64,000 bases of DNA from Strix aluco (lineage: Eukaryota; Chordata; Aves; Strigiformes; Strigidae), in the NCBI RefSeq assembly GCF_031877795.1, contig NC_133957.1, positions 4,517,009 through 4,581,008 on the forward strand. The letters run 5' to 3'. The notes under the pieces are model-generated. The model was not told where the DNA came from and made no database searches. It saw nothing but the letters and a program-made list of their open reading frames with translations. How positions within the stretch are numbered: position 1 is the stretch's first letter; each line of letters begins with the position of its first letter. The translations under genes were made by a program, and so were the position numbers. This document shows, one piece after another, positions 35,801-45,500 of the stretch.

Positions 35801-37645
35801 TAAATTGATGAGTGTTCCAATTAACAGGTTGTCTTGGCATCCTCAGAGGTCTCAAGAGCTATGGGATGAGGGTATCAAGTGCAGGGAAGCAGCCAACTTG
35901 GTGCATGGTAACACGAGAAGCATAAGGGGGTTTTTGTGGTTTGTTTTTCCCTTGGGGGCGCTTAGCTTTTCTGAGTTGGTTCCCCTTCTTTAAAAACAGG
36001 GTTTTGGCCTGTAGCCTTGTGTTTTAGTTGGTTTGTCAAACCTGCAGGTATTTTGGCCTTGAAAATGGTGAAGCTGGCTTCTCTCCATAACAGAGAAGCT
36101 GAGCAGCTCTTGCATTGGAGTCCCTGCTGGGCACGTGAGCAGTATTTGTTAGTACCATTTCCTGAATTTGTGCTACTTTTATAGTTTACACTTTTGTTGT
36201 TAAAAGTGTTGTGTTCTCCTGTGGTACAAGCAGCACTGAATAAGCAAAAGCCCTGGAGTGGTTTAAAACCCACAGTGTTGTGAGCTGCTGTGGGCGACAG
36301 GATGTATTGCCGCTGTCTGCTGGCAAACTGGCACAAGAAAATAATCACGATGAGCCTGGCTGAATTGCTGGAGGGCTGTAAAAATCCTCACTCTGAGGCG
36401 GTTGCTGAAATTCAAAAGGCTTTGCAAGTCCCCTTTGAAGAGAGCAACTTCAGTTGCTGGGTGTCCTCTGAGCAAATCTGTGCTCGCAGCAGCAATGCGT
36501 GTGTAGTATTTTGGGTTATATCCTCCAAAGGCTGGTAAAACACTGTCACTGAGAAGGACCAAACTGGCTCTCTGTTGCTGTTTTAATGGAGGGGAACGAT
36601 GACTGGGGTAGTAAGTACTCCCAGGGGAGTGGATCTGTGCAGGACAACAGTAAATGCTCCTGTGGGCTTGGCAGTTGTTGCCGCTGTTCAGGATGGTGGA
36701 GGAGTTCCAGACCTGGAGCCTGTTGATACTCAGCGTAAGGTACAGACGCTCAGAGGTACAGAGAGCGAGTACATCAAACTAAAAATAAAAAAAGGCCACA
36801 TCCTTGATTCTTTTCTGCAATTCAGAGGGAATAAGAGGAGGAAGAAAGAGCAGTGGCCTTCAGAGATCCCTTAAAGAGGGAAGTTGAAAACTGGTGGAAA
36901 GCAGTTAGTTGTAACTGATGTTGGAGCCACCTGTGCAGAGCTGGAGCTGGCGGCAGGAGAGGAGGGCTCTCTCCGATCTGCCTGACGTGGCCAGCTGTGA
37001 GCAACCCCAGTCAGAGCTGTATCGCCTGGCCAGCTGGACAGATTGTGAAACCCGTTCAGCTGAGAAGTCCTGACGTCTGCAAGGTCTGAGGATGGGTGAA
37101 GCAAAGGGACCAGCCCGGTGACAGCGGTGTGTGCTGCCAGGCACCCCTCAGAAAGACACCAAATTTGGCCGGTTTAAAACCCGGGGGAGGCGCGCGGTAG
37201 GGACTGGGGTGTGAACACCCAAACTCCTGCCCGCCTACCGCGGCGTCTCGGTGTCCTTTCAAAGCCAGAGCCCGGGGAGGCGGTTCAGCATGTGTGTGTG
37301 CCTGTGTGAGTGCGTTTCCTCCCACGTGCCCTGCCCTCTGTGCTTGTGACGCTGCCCGGCCTTCGGCTAGTGCTGAGCTCTCTGCATTCACGATGTGTTT
37401 AGCGGGACCTGCCGACTGACAGGGTGCTGCTGCTGCTGCCGCTGCTCACTGCCCCTCGCCTGTCAGATGTGCCTGTTGTGTGAAACCAACCAAATGTTTT
37501 CTCCCTCCCTCCCCTTCTTCCAGAGTTTTTTGCTGACCTCAGCACTGCGACATGCACTCTGGCACTGAACAGCAGCGTGCCCGAGGCGGTACACTACGCT
37601 AGGCAGGGTTTGCAGTGGCTGAGATGGGAAACAGCTACACCTTAA
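26646..37645 (+). CDS. Compact AF4/FMR2 (AFF) family gene
   Basis: AFF proteins are nuclear scaffolds of the super elongation complex. The exons, all phase-compatible, are 26646-26700, 26832-26869, 27342-27635 (least sure), 28791-28886, 31819-31882, 32707-32843, 33710-33781, 34393-34486, 34589-34632, 35452-35624 and 37524-37645 (TAA). The start shows the AFF signature MLQDDLQLSDSEESGDDQ and then EKPP. The end is the full C-terminal homology domain, from HPVEYYMEEARRLKH to YARQGLQWLR. If translation starts at ATG 26647 the protein has about 395 residues, against roughly 1,200 for AFF1-4; the long serine-rich centre is reduced to one exon. No N-terminal AFF exons are visible upstream, though they could lie beyond the window. 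The divergence from AFF1-4 as I know them suggests a separate paralog. Domain assignment is strong; gene start and paralog identity are not. Confidence 0.8.
27342..27635 (+). CDS. AFF-like middle exon (candidate)
   Basis: The plus-strand frame is open across this segment. Acceptor tgcccag at 27341 and donor GGAAG|GTGAGA give exactly the phase needed on both sides. The product is proline- and basic-rich (LPLSVREKQLLLLVRD, ASHQKSPDSPGSHQK, PIKRGR), like a reduced version of the variable AFF centre. Similarity to a specific AFF segment is weak; phase fit is the main support. Confidence 0.45.
28791..28886 (+). CDS. AFF-like exon with basic nuclear-type motif
   Basis: The acceptor is cttcttgttagag and the donor TTGAA|GTGAGT. 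It codes EKEIDQKRRKSEKETKSLQS, a lysine/arginine-rich, serine-containing stretch like the segment before the C-terminal domain in AFF proteins. KRRK is a plausible nuclear localisation signal. Confidence 0.7.
29690..29783 (+). mobile_element. CR1 LINE 3' end
   Basis: Typical avian CR1 3' sequence in plus orientation: gatgtccctgctcattgcag, then gttggactagatgac, then aggtcccttccaaccccaac and ttctatgatgc. Only the 3' terminal part is recognisable. It lies in an intron of the AFF-like gene. Confidence 0.85.
29861..29923 (+). mobile_element. CR1 LINE 3' end, second copy
   Basis: Plus-strand CR1 terminus: agttggactaggtgatcttt, then aaaggtcccttccaacctaa and gttctagga. It lies 80 bases after another CR1 end, either as a separate insertion or as an older duplication. 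Confidence 0.8.
31819..37645 (+). CDS. AFF C-terminal homology domain exons
   Basis: Seven exons encode the whole helical C-terminal homology domain, used for dimerisation in this family. In order they read HPVEYYMEEARRLKHIADAM, KTGKAFQYLDAAFSFIEYGL, FAMTLKSF, CQSLLHMAMCRYKKDTALKY, SAQAPSPC, ITSAYVSVTSRILYACDIWE and YARQGLQWLRW, then TAA at 37643. All introns are GT-AG and phases agree throughout. The linker between the APSPC segment and the last helices is shorter than in AFF1-4. No stop or frameshift interrupts it, which argues for a functional gene. Confidence 0.88.
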
Positions 37646-37800
37646 GGTGGGTGAGAACCTGGAACTTTTTCATGCTTTTGAAGCCTCAGTAACAGTCTGA
37701 CATGTTGAATTATTGGATTAAAAGCACCTGCATGGGAACACAAATGGAGATGGAAGGAACCTGGTTACAGTGGAAGAACTTTGAAGACCAGCACTGCCTC

Positions 37801-37892
37801 CAGCACCGACACCGATAGCTGCACCAACACCTGCAGTGACAGCGATACTGACACCGACACAGACACCGCCCCCGGCACCGACACCCGCAGCG
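37801..37892 (+). repeat. Imperfect (ACCGAC)n repeat
   Basis: A degenerate hexamer array of the CACCGA/GACACC type in the presumed 3' UTR (for example actgacaccgacacagacac). Read in one frame it gives an S/T/D repeat, but this frame lies after the stop codon and is not thought to be coding. Confidence 0.75.
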
Positions 37893-37902
37893 TAAAAAAG
37901 AG

Positions 37903-37908
37903 AATAAA
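37903..37908 (+). terminator. Poly(A) signal of the AFF-like gene
   Basis: AATAAA in plus orientation about 260 bases after the stop codon, followed by a T-rich stretch (tgcttttttctttttttaac). Confidence 0.7.
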
Positions 37909-38384
37909 ACTGCTTTTTTCTTTTTTTAACTCAGTGGCAGCAACTGGGTGCTTCACTCCGTCTGAGCTGTGCGCAGGCCGGGGGGTTTATCCCGTGCGCA
38001 CAGGCTGGGGTCGAGGGCAGGATTTCGGGGTGCCGGCGGAGGCACAGAGGGCGTTTGGTTTGTGGCAGGAGCCTCTGGGAGCAGAGGGATCAGCCTCGCC
38101 TCTGCTCCCTTAGAAGGCACCGGAGATCTGCCGCAGCAGAGCGGCAGCGCGCTCGGGGCGTTCAGTGGCTCCGAACCGGCACCGCCCCCAGCACCAGCGC
38201 CCTGAGAACATTCTGGGTGTCCCCAAGAGCTGCAGAGCTGGTTTGCTGGAGCCAGGCGGGTGTGCTGGAGGCGGTTTCAGGGCTGCTTGCTGTGCTCACT
38301 GGGTGCTTTGGGCACTGAGCATCCCTGTCCCCTCTGCCCCCGTGTCACAGAGCTGTCCCCCCCGCCCCCCACTGTGTCCCTGCT

Positions 38385-38441
38385 GTTGCCATGGCAGTGT
38401 TGGGGCTGCCCAGTGCTGGGATGCCCAGTTGCCCTGGCAAC
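38385..38441 (+). promoter_or_regulatory. Paired RFX X-boxes, presumed HYDIN promoter
   Basis: 38428-38441 reads GTTGCCCTGGCAAC, a full match to the RFX X-box (GTNRCC, 0-3 bases, RGYAAC). A second site at 38385-38398 (GTTGCCATGGCAGT) has one complete half and one imperfect half. RFX factors with FOXJ1 drive motile-cilia genes, and HYDIN is one. The sites lie in a GC-rich segment about 1.0 kb before the HYDIN ATG. A GTGAGT donor at 38478 could end a short non-coding first exon that joins the acceptor at 39426; that exon is inference. Confidence 0.65.
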
Positions 38442-38743
38442 GGGGACAACAGCCCATCTGGCATCGGGGATCCTCCCGTGAGTGTGTCCCCACGGCCCCT
38501 GCAGAGAGGGAGAGGTGGGGGATGCTGGGGGAGTGGTGTCTGCGTCCCCTTCCCGGCCGAAAGCCAGAGGGTGGCTCTGGGTGCTGGTGCTGCTGGGTGG
38601 CTGAGCCATGGGCAGGCGGGGTTGGGGGCTTGGGAGCGGGACAGAGCAGGGACCCAGGCTGCAGGGGAGCTCAGGGGGGGTGTGTGGGGGTGTGACACCC
38701 CCTGCCCCACGCTGCAGGGCTGGGGGCATCCCTTGTGCGAGAT

Positions 38744-38798
38744 GGGGGTGCCTGGGGCAGGGGGGTGCCCGGGGTAGGGGGGTGCCCGGGGTAGGGGG
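38744..38798 (+). repeat. G-rich tandem repeat, G-quadruplex candidate
   Basis: Repeats of a GGGGTAGGGGGGTGCCC-type unit, with at least seven runs of four or more G within 55 bases. It is able to form stacked G-quadruplexes on the plus (HYDIN sense) strand, about 300 bases after the X-boxes. Confidence 0.8.
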
Positions 38799-38878
38799 CC
38801 CTCGGTCCTGCATTTGAAATCCATAGGGATTTTCTGAGCAGCAGTTCCTGCGTACATCCAGGGAAAGGAGTGGTGGGC

Positions 38879-38949
38879 TTGGCAGTGCTAGGTCTACAGC
38901 TGCACTCGATGATCTTAAAGGTCTTTTCCAGCCTAAACGATTCTATGAG
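38879..38949 (+). mobile_element. CR1 LINE 3' end
   Basis: Plus-orientation CR1 terminus (ggcagtgctaggtctacagc, tcgatgatcttaaaggtctt, cctaaacgattctatga) between the presumed HYDIN promoter and its first coding exon. Confidence 0.85.
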
Positions 38950-39426
38950 ATATGGTCCAGATGCCAGAAAAAGAGTAAATAAAAAGGGAGATGCAAAGTT
39001 GCCAATCCAGGATAGCAGAGATCGGATGCTGGGAAGGGGAGAATGGTGCTGTAAATACTTAAGGCAGGAGCCACAGCAGTAAATGATAGTATGTGGAGCT
39101 GGTGACTCTCCAGCAGACCCTTGGAAGGGACCCTTGGTGCATCTCACTGTCAGCTGAGAGATGAAGTTCATTAAAAGAAATAGTTGTGGCTCTTTTACTG
39201 TACCCACAGCAAAAGGCTGTTTTGGCTCAGGGAATATTTTTACGGAGTTTTACTTCTATGAATCTTAACTCTGCCACTTAAATATGGTCTAATGACGAAA
39301 CAGTGTGGGGCGGCCTTATGTTCTCCACTTAGGAAGGGTGCCACAGCCTGGAGACACAGGTGTATCCTTTGGGTCTGCTGTGAATGGGATTCTAGATTTT
39401 CAAAGTGTCACTGTTACACCTTCCAG

Positions 39427-39558
39427 GTTTGCCTAGTCATGGCCACTGGGAAGATTCATCGGTCCATGGGGTCCTCCAAAATGGCTGATGGACTCCAGAG
39501 TAAGGTGGCAGTACGTCGTTATCCGAAGCTGGTCAGAGAGGCAGAGCAGCGTGTGCCT
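39427..39558 (+). CDS. HYDIN: HYDIN first coding exon
   Basis: Acceptor ttacaccttccag, 12 bases of 5' UTR, then ATG at 39439 with G at +4 and 40 codons to donor CCT|GTAAGT. It includes SKMADGLQSKVAVRRYPKLV. An upstream non-coding exon is implied by the acceptor. Confidence 0.88.
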
Positions 39559-42500
39559 GTAAGTACCTGCTGGGGGCCGGGTAGGAGCTGGGTTAAGGCT
39601 GGCAGCTGCCCCTGTCCCTCCTCTGCCTTCCCCTCCTGTTGTCAGGGTGCTGTGGAGCCAGGCACCACCTCCCCACCTCTTTGCTGCCGTGCTTCTGTTG
39701 GAGGGGGCTGTCATGGTGCAGTGGGGGGTGGACTGTGTTGCTTCAGGGAAAGTCCAGGGTCTTTCCTGAACGTGCCAGTGGAGCCGAGATAAGGGAATGT
39801 ACTGGGCATTGCACGGGAACAGCTGAAGCACAAACGTGCTTCCTTCCGTCCTCTTTGCTGTGTGGGCAGTAACATCTTCTGTCCCGTGGGCATACCTGCC
39901 AGTGCTGCTCTGGCCACACCGCTGGGCAGCTGGGCATGTGGTGGGCTGCTCAAACCGCCTGGAGTCTTGACAGGACACGGCTGTCCCAGATAGAACAGCT
40001 TCCAAAAGAGTTGTTTCATGGTGTCTCGTGTCCTGTGTGGAGCACAGATGCAGCCCTGCAAACAGCAGTGGATTCAGGGCGATTCCTCCTTCCCACCCAC
40101 AACTGTCCCCTTTGCTGGCTGGAGCTCCCTTCACTGGAGGTGACCCAGTGCTGAGGCTCTGTCAAGGAGACATCTCTGTATCCTTCTGTGGAGGGGTCTG
40201 TGAGGCCAGAACAGAGGGAAGAGGAGTGCTAATGGAAAAGAAATAACGAAAACTTGGACCCATTCCTCTCCACCTCAGCCTTGGCACAACACTGCTTTTC
40301 TGCTTTCCTCTGACTCACCCAGCAGTGCCATCTCCACCTGCGTGTTGGTTGTGAGCACTGTGCAAGGGTGGAGTTAGGGGATCTCTGATAACTCCTCCCC
40401 GCTCTCTTCAAAGGTCTCTGGCTCAATCCAGCAAAACGCAAGAGGGAACAAATACCCGAAGAGCAGAAATCCCCCAACATGTCGCATCACCTCATGAAGG
40501 AGAAGCTAATGGGACAGAGCCACTTGCTTAGAGCGTGTGTATTCCGCTCTATATCATTAATTTACCGATGTTAAATATTTCAGCAGGTAATTTACGGGAC
40601 TTCCAGGACTATCCTAGTGGCTGTGATCACAGATTACTCATCAGTGGCACTTGAACGAGAAAAGTCTTTCTGCAGAAAGGCATTTCTGTAGCTCTTGCTG
40701 GTGTTTTGCATTTCAGCTGACTCCCTCTGCCTTCCTGAAGGAGATGTCTCTTACCACCAAGCAGAGGCTGGCCAGCACCCGGGAGATGAGGCGGCCCCGG
40801 ATTACGCAGCTTCTAGACATGGGTGAAACCTCCCATCACAAGGTAGCCTTTTCCTGCCCTTTTCCTTGCTGCTTGATGTGACATTTGAAGAGGGTGTGTG
40901 TTTGTGACAGGCGTGCCTCGGGCTCATCTGAATACCTCAGTGGCTAGGGCCTGTTGTCTTTTCAAACTGCTGGTGGTGGTGGAGTTCCTTCTGCTGGGAA
41001 AGGTAGAATGCTTTTCCCTGGTGAGAGGTTGGAAGTGCTGGTCTGCACTACGTCAATATAAATAACCTCTGCTGAAGTTGGTGGGTTTTGCTGGAGTTTA
41101 GCTGATACTGGGGAAGGCTGGGGCAGGCCACAAGGGCTCGAGCTTGCCATTTTCCATCCTCCTGGTGAAATAGCCACCTCGTGCTTTGGTGTAGTCACTG
41201 TCAAATGCTTGGGGTCATGGGACTCCCTCAACGGTGGCAGCATTGCCCCTTGAAGGCTGAGGGCCTATAGAAATTACTCAAGATTTAACAAAACCAGGTG
41301 CATTAATGTTTTGGGTTGGAACGATGTGTGGGACCTTTACAGGGTGTTAGATTTTGCAGGCTGCCAGATACACAGGGGAATCGCCCTGGGCGGAGGGGAG
41401 TGGAAGTGCGTTCTCTGGATCACTTAGATGTATGTTTAAGCTGCCTTTCTCACAGGACTGCTCACTGTAGCACACAGTCCAAACGGGTGGATCGCTGAGG
41501 TAGGCTGTGAGTGGAAAATTGCCAGCAAGAGACCTGTAACCAATTGGTTAAGGACTGCCCTAGGCAGCACAGGAGGCTGGGAACGCATCAGATGAGCGCA
41601 CACGTAACTGGCAGCGTGCTGCAGGCACGAGCTGCCGTGTGAGCGTGGCTCCTGTGGAGCAGCAGGAGGCCTGCCTGGGTCTTTTGAGTGGGAACAGTGC
41701 AGCTGGGAGAGGGGAGACAAAGCAGGGAGGAATTTTCTCAAGTATTGCCTCTGCTCTGTGAACATTGGCTGTTTGTGTATAGTTTCAGACATGCTTCTGC
41801 AGTGGTATTAAATGAAATGGCAATAATGGAATACAATAAAGCATCTATTTAAAGCCTGTGGAAAAAGGAGATACCAAGTCCACTCTTACTGAAGTTGCCC
41901 AGTAATGCTGAGAAAAGAGCTAAACCTTACCACTCTCCAGCATTCACCTCCTTTGTCTTTTTCCCAACTACTGTGTTACTTTCTTTTTAGCCTTACCTCC
42001 TCTGGTAGTGTTGTCTTCTAACTGGTTTCTAGGCTCTCTATCAAAAAAGATATTTAGGGATGTGTGGGACTCGGTCTCTCTGTCTCAGAGTAAAGATCAT
42101 CCCAAAATTGTTTCCCGTGGAGTCTCGTGTAAATTCTTGGGTTTCGCTTGCTCCATGAGTGCTCGTGGCTCTTCCAGGAAGTGCTCTGGAGCTGTGTGAC
42201 CACGTCAGCACAGGGCTCTGCTGGCAGTAAGCGCTGCCTTGCATTCTGGAGAAGGAAACCTGGAGGAACACCCGCCAAAAGAGCTTCTTAGCTTGAGCCT
42301 TCTCAGTGTGGTCCAGAAACTTTTGATCAGCTCAGAACACAGGTGGGGGGCTGTTTCCTTGCGTGAGCCACGCGGACGTACTCACCAAGAGACTGTACTC
42401 CACTGGAGATCGGTGTAGGATTCTTTCATGAATCTTTCTCCCAGCAGCTGACCCTCCTCTCACCGCTCTGTCTTGCCTCTCCAGTTCTCAGCAGTTGACC

Positions 42501-45500
42501 TGGAACAGAGCTTGTTTCAGCCTTTTCCTTCAGAGGTGGTATTCCAGAACTACGTCCCCTTCGAGGCCTACGAAGTGCCACTGATTCTGAGGAACACTGA
42601 CAAGGTAAGTGCTGGGATGCGGAGGTTTAACACTGTGCTGGAAGAGGAGAGCAGTGTAATTCCTGTGGTTTACAGCATAACAAGTTATCTGCTGCAGCAC
42701 AGCACACTCAGAATAAAATGTCTCACCACCTTTATTCTGCAAGACGGTGGAAATCTTCCCCCCCTGATTTTGGCCACGCATTGGTGGTATCTAACGCAAA
42801 GGAGCTTTTCTAGTCGGCGTCCTTCCCCTTGAAAGCCCTGGATTGATGGGAACGTTGAGGGTTGTACAGTTCTTACCTGCTCTCCTGCTTTACCTCGAGT
42901 GTGCACCATGTGCTGGTGGCTCCCTGGTTAATCTCGGTTTCTGGCAGGGCACCTCTGCCTCTCACAGCCTGTTTAGCTGCCTCTGTGCAGCTCACTGTCA
43001 AGGCCCAGGGCTTGAGCCTTCTCCACTTCATGCTGGAGGGAGTTATGGTTAGTGGCATTAGCACTCCAGGAAGGGTGTTTTGAAGCAGCAGGGGAAACGG
43101 ACTGACTTAGCAGAAGCAGTGGGAGGCCTTTAGGTGCCACTTTAGGCTCCTGCTAAACTTAATGCAGTTCTGCTCAGGTTTTTCTAAGCAAGGTGGCTCT
43201 CTGCTTTCCCTTCGGAGAACCACAGCACATCCAGAGTAATGTTCTCTTGAAGGTCTCCACCTTTACTTGAAAAAATTGTGATCGTTTTGAGATTTCCCAG
43301 GAAAGTTGAGAAGGGAGAAGCTGAAAAATGCCAGCAATGTTGTTGCATTGTAAAGAGGAAAATTGAGACCTTTTGGATTTTGGCAGGGGAAACGTTTGCT
43401 TGAATGAGTCATGTGCCAAGAGCAGCTGGTGGGAAAAGGCAGGAGGGAGGAAAGGAGCTGAGTGGGAAAGTGCTCTGGGAGAGAACATTGTACGTGCAAG
43501 GGTTTCTCTTGACACGTAAGAGTAAGTGTGCTGGAAGCAGAGAATGTTCAGAAAAAGAAAGGTGTAATTAAAGATACTGTTCTGTAATGAAGAGTAAGAT
43601 GTGTACGTGAGAGGAGGGCAGGACGGGCAGAGGGAAGTGTCCGTGAGAGCACGTGAATTAACCCCCCCTCCAAATCTACCAGTCTTGTTGGAAAACAAAC
43701 AAGCGGACAAAAAAAGCTGTCAGGGCATGTTGCAGGTGGGGGAAGAGCAAGAGAAGTCAGAGTATATTCTGAGGGAACAGGTTTTGACAGGGACATGGTT
43801 GAAAATGGAAGACCCTTTGGCAAAGACAGTCGCAGGGTGGTCCCTCATGTTATAGACTATCTTGCCAAAATGATGCAAGTTAGGACAAATTAAATTTCAA
43901 CTATTTATTTTAGCAAGCGGCAATAAGCAAAACAGCGCTGGGCGGCCGGGGAGTCCCTGCTCCACCAACGGCGCGCACTCACTTCCCGAGGGTCCGTCTT
44001 TTTTATATCCTCCGCCTTCCGGTATCGGGTCTCTCTGAGAGGTGTATCCTGCGTCTGCGCACTTTGCAGTTAGGGGGTCGCTCCATCCGGGTCTTCCTCA
44101 CGTCACCAACTCCTCGTATTTCCTGCTTTCCTGAGAGTGGGTCATAAAGCTTTTGTTTATATCTTACAGAGTACAGACACTACCCCTTCTACCCCTTTGT
44201 CCTTCTCCCCTTTGTCTTTCTCCCCTTTGTCCTTTTCCCCTTCTCCCTCTTTTCAGTCTTTTGCACAATAGGAGTCCCTGCTTCAGCATTTCAACTTAGA
44301 TAAGCACTTGCAGTCAGTCGTTACACAATGTAATAGTTAAGACTAAGCTTAGGCTTACATAGTTCATGGAATAACATGTCACGAGCTCCCGGTATCTTTA
44401 ATGGAATTTGATGAACAAACAATTTACTGTCTATCACAATTCCCCGTTTTTCTTTTTATCATTTTGTTCATCAAATCATTGCAATTCTTGTTGACTTAAC
44501 AGGAGAGTTTTTTTCAATTTAAAGTCGTCATCTAATTGGTCGTTTTTGGCTTTAATGAGTATTGGACGGGTGACAGACATCAGATATGTTACCCGCTGCA
44601 TCATTCTCCAAGTTATGACATATAATGTTATTGACAAAGTCAAACTGATCAAAATTAATATCAAGAGAACCACGATGGGGTGACACAAAAGGGTGTCCCA
44701 CCAGTCATGTTCTGCATTCTTTTTTGCTCTTTCCAAGACTCGGTGTATTTCCTCCACATTGTGATGAACAGTTATTAGAGTTTTCTGTCCGTTTTCTCTA
44801 ACTTTCTCTAAAATCTCAACTAAGTCGTTGTGTTGAAGTAACTGCTTAACCAAAGTGAGATTCATTCCAATGGGTGTAGGTTGTAAATTATGTATTAACC
44901 TATAATTGGATTGCAGGAGTTGGTGAGACATGACCGGGGCTAAATAGGAAAAGTCACATCTGATTATCTTTGTGAAATTGCAAACACAGAGATTTGAATA
45001 ATTTTTAGTCTCTGCTATGACCTTGTCTACGGTTAAGAATTCACAAACCGTCCTCAAACATACACAACCTTTGCCGATATATATGAGTACTGTTTTAGGA
45101 CTTTCATTGGGATGGACCTCAAAGTGGTAAATATTTTGTTCGGTATCTAAACAAATATCTTGTGCCTCAATTGCATTGCCTTCACAAATGAATCCTTGTT
45201 GTTCCCGTACAATGCAAGACTCCAGATTGACAGTTTGCCATTTTTCGTTTACCTTTCGGGCCCATAGTCTATGCTCAGAAGGATAGAGTATGGTCCCGTT
45301 GTGATTCAGCCCTAATGCAATGACAGGGTAAATTTGGTATACGGTGGCATTGTAAATAGTGAGTATAAAGGTAGTAGCTGTGTTTGTGATGGGGTCATAG
45401 GTAAAGTTTACCAGGTTCCACCAGGATTGGAGTCTCCTTTCAAAATCAGTGGCACTGTCCCAAATTATTCTCTGAATTTCAGTAGGAAGAATACCTTCTT

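Larger units (their letters stand above)
37646..37908 (+). other. 3' UTR of the AFF-like gene
   Basis: About 260 bases from the stop to AATAAA at 37903-37908. It includes a GACACC-type repeat at 37801-37892. Confidence 0.65.

Noticed and set aside
38165-38857. Several frames of 110-178 codons on both strands
   Set aside because: GC-rich DNA with few stop codons in any frame. Low-complexity G/P/A-rich translations; best read as promoter sequence.
39433-40134. 233-codon minus-strand frame opposite the HYDIN first exon
   Set aside because: Shadow of a GC-rich sense exon and intron; composition is irregular and no domain is seen.
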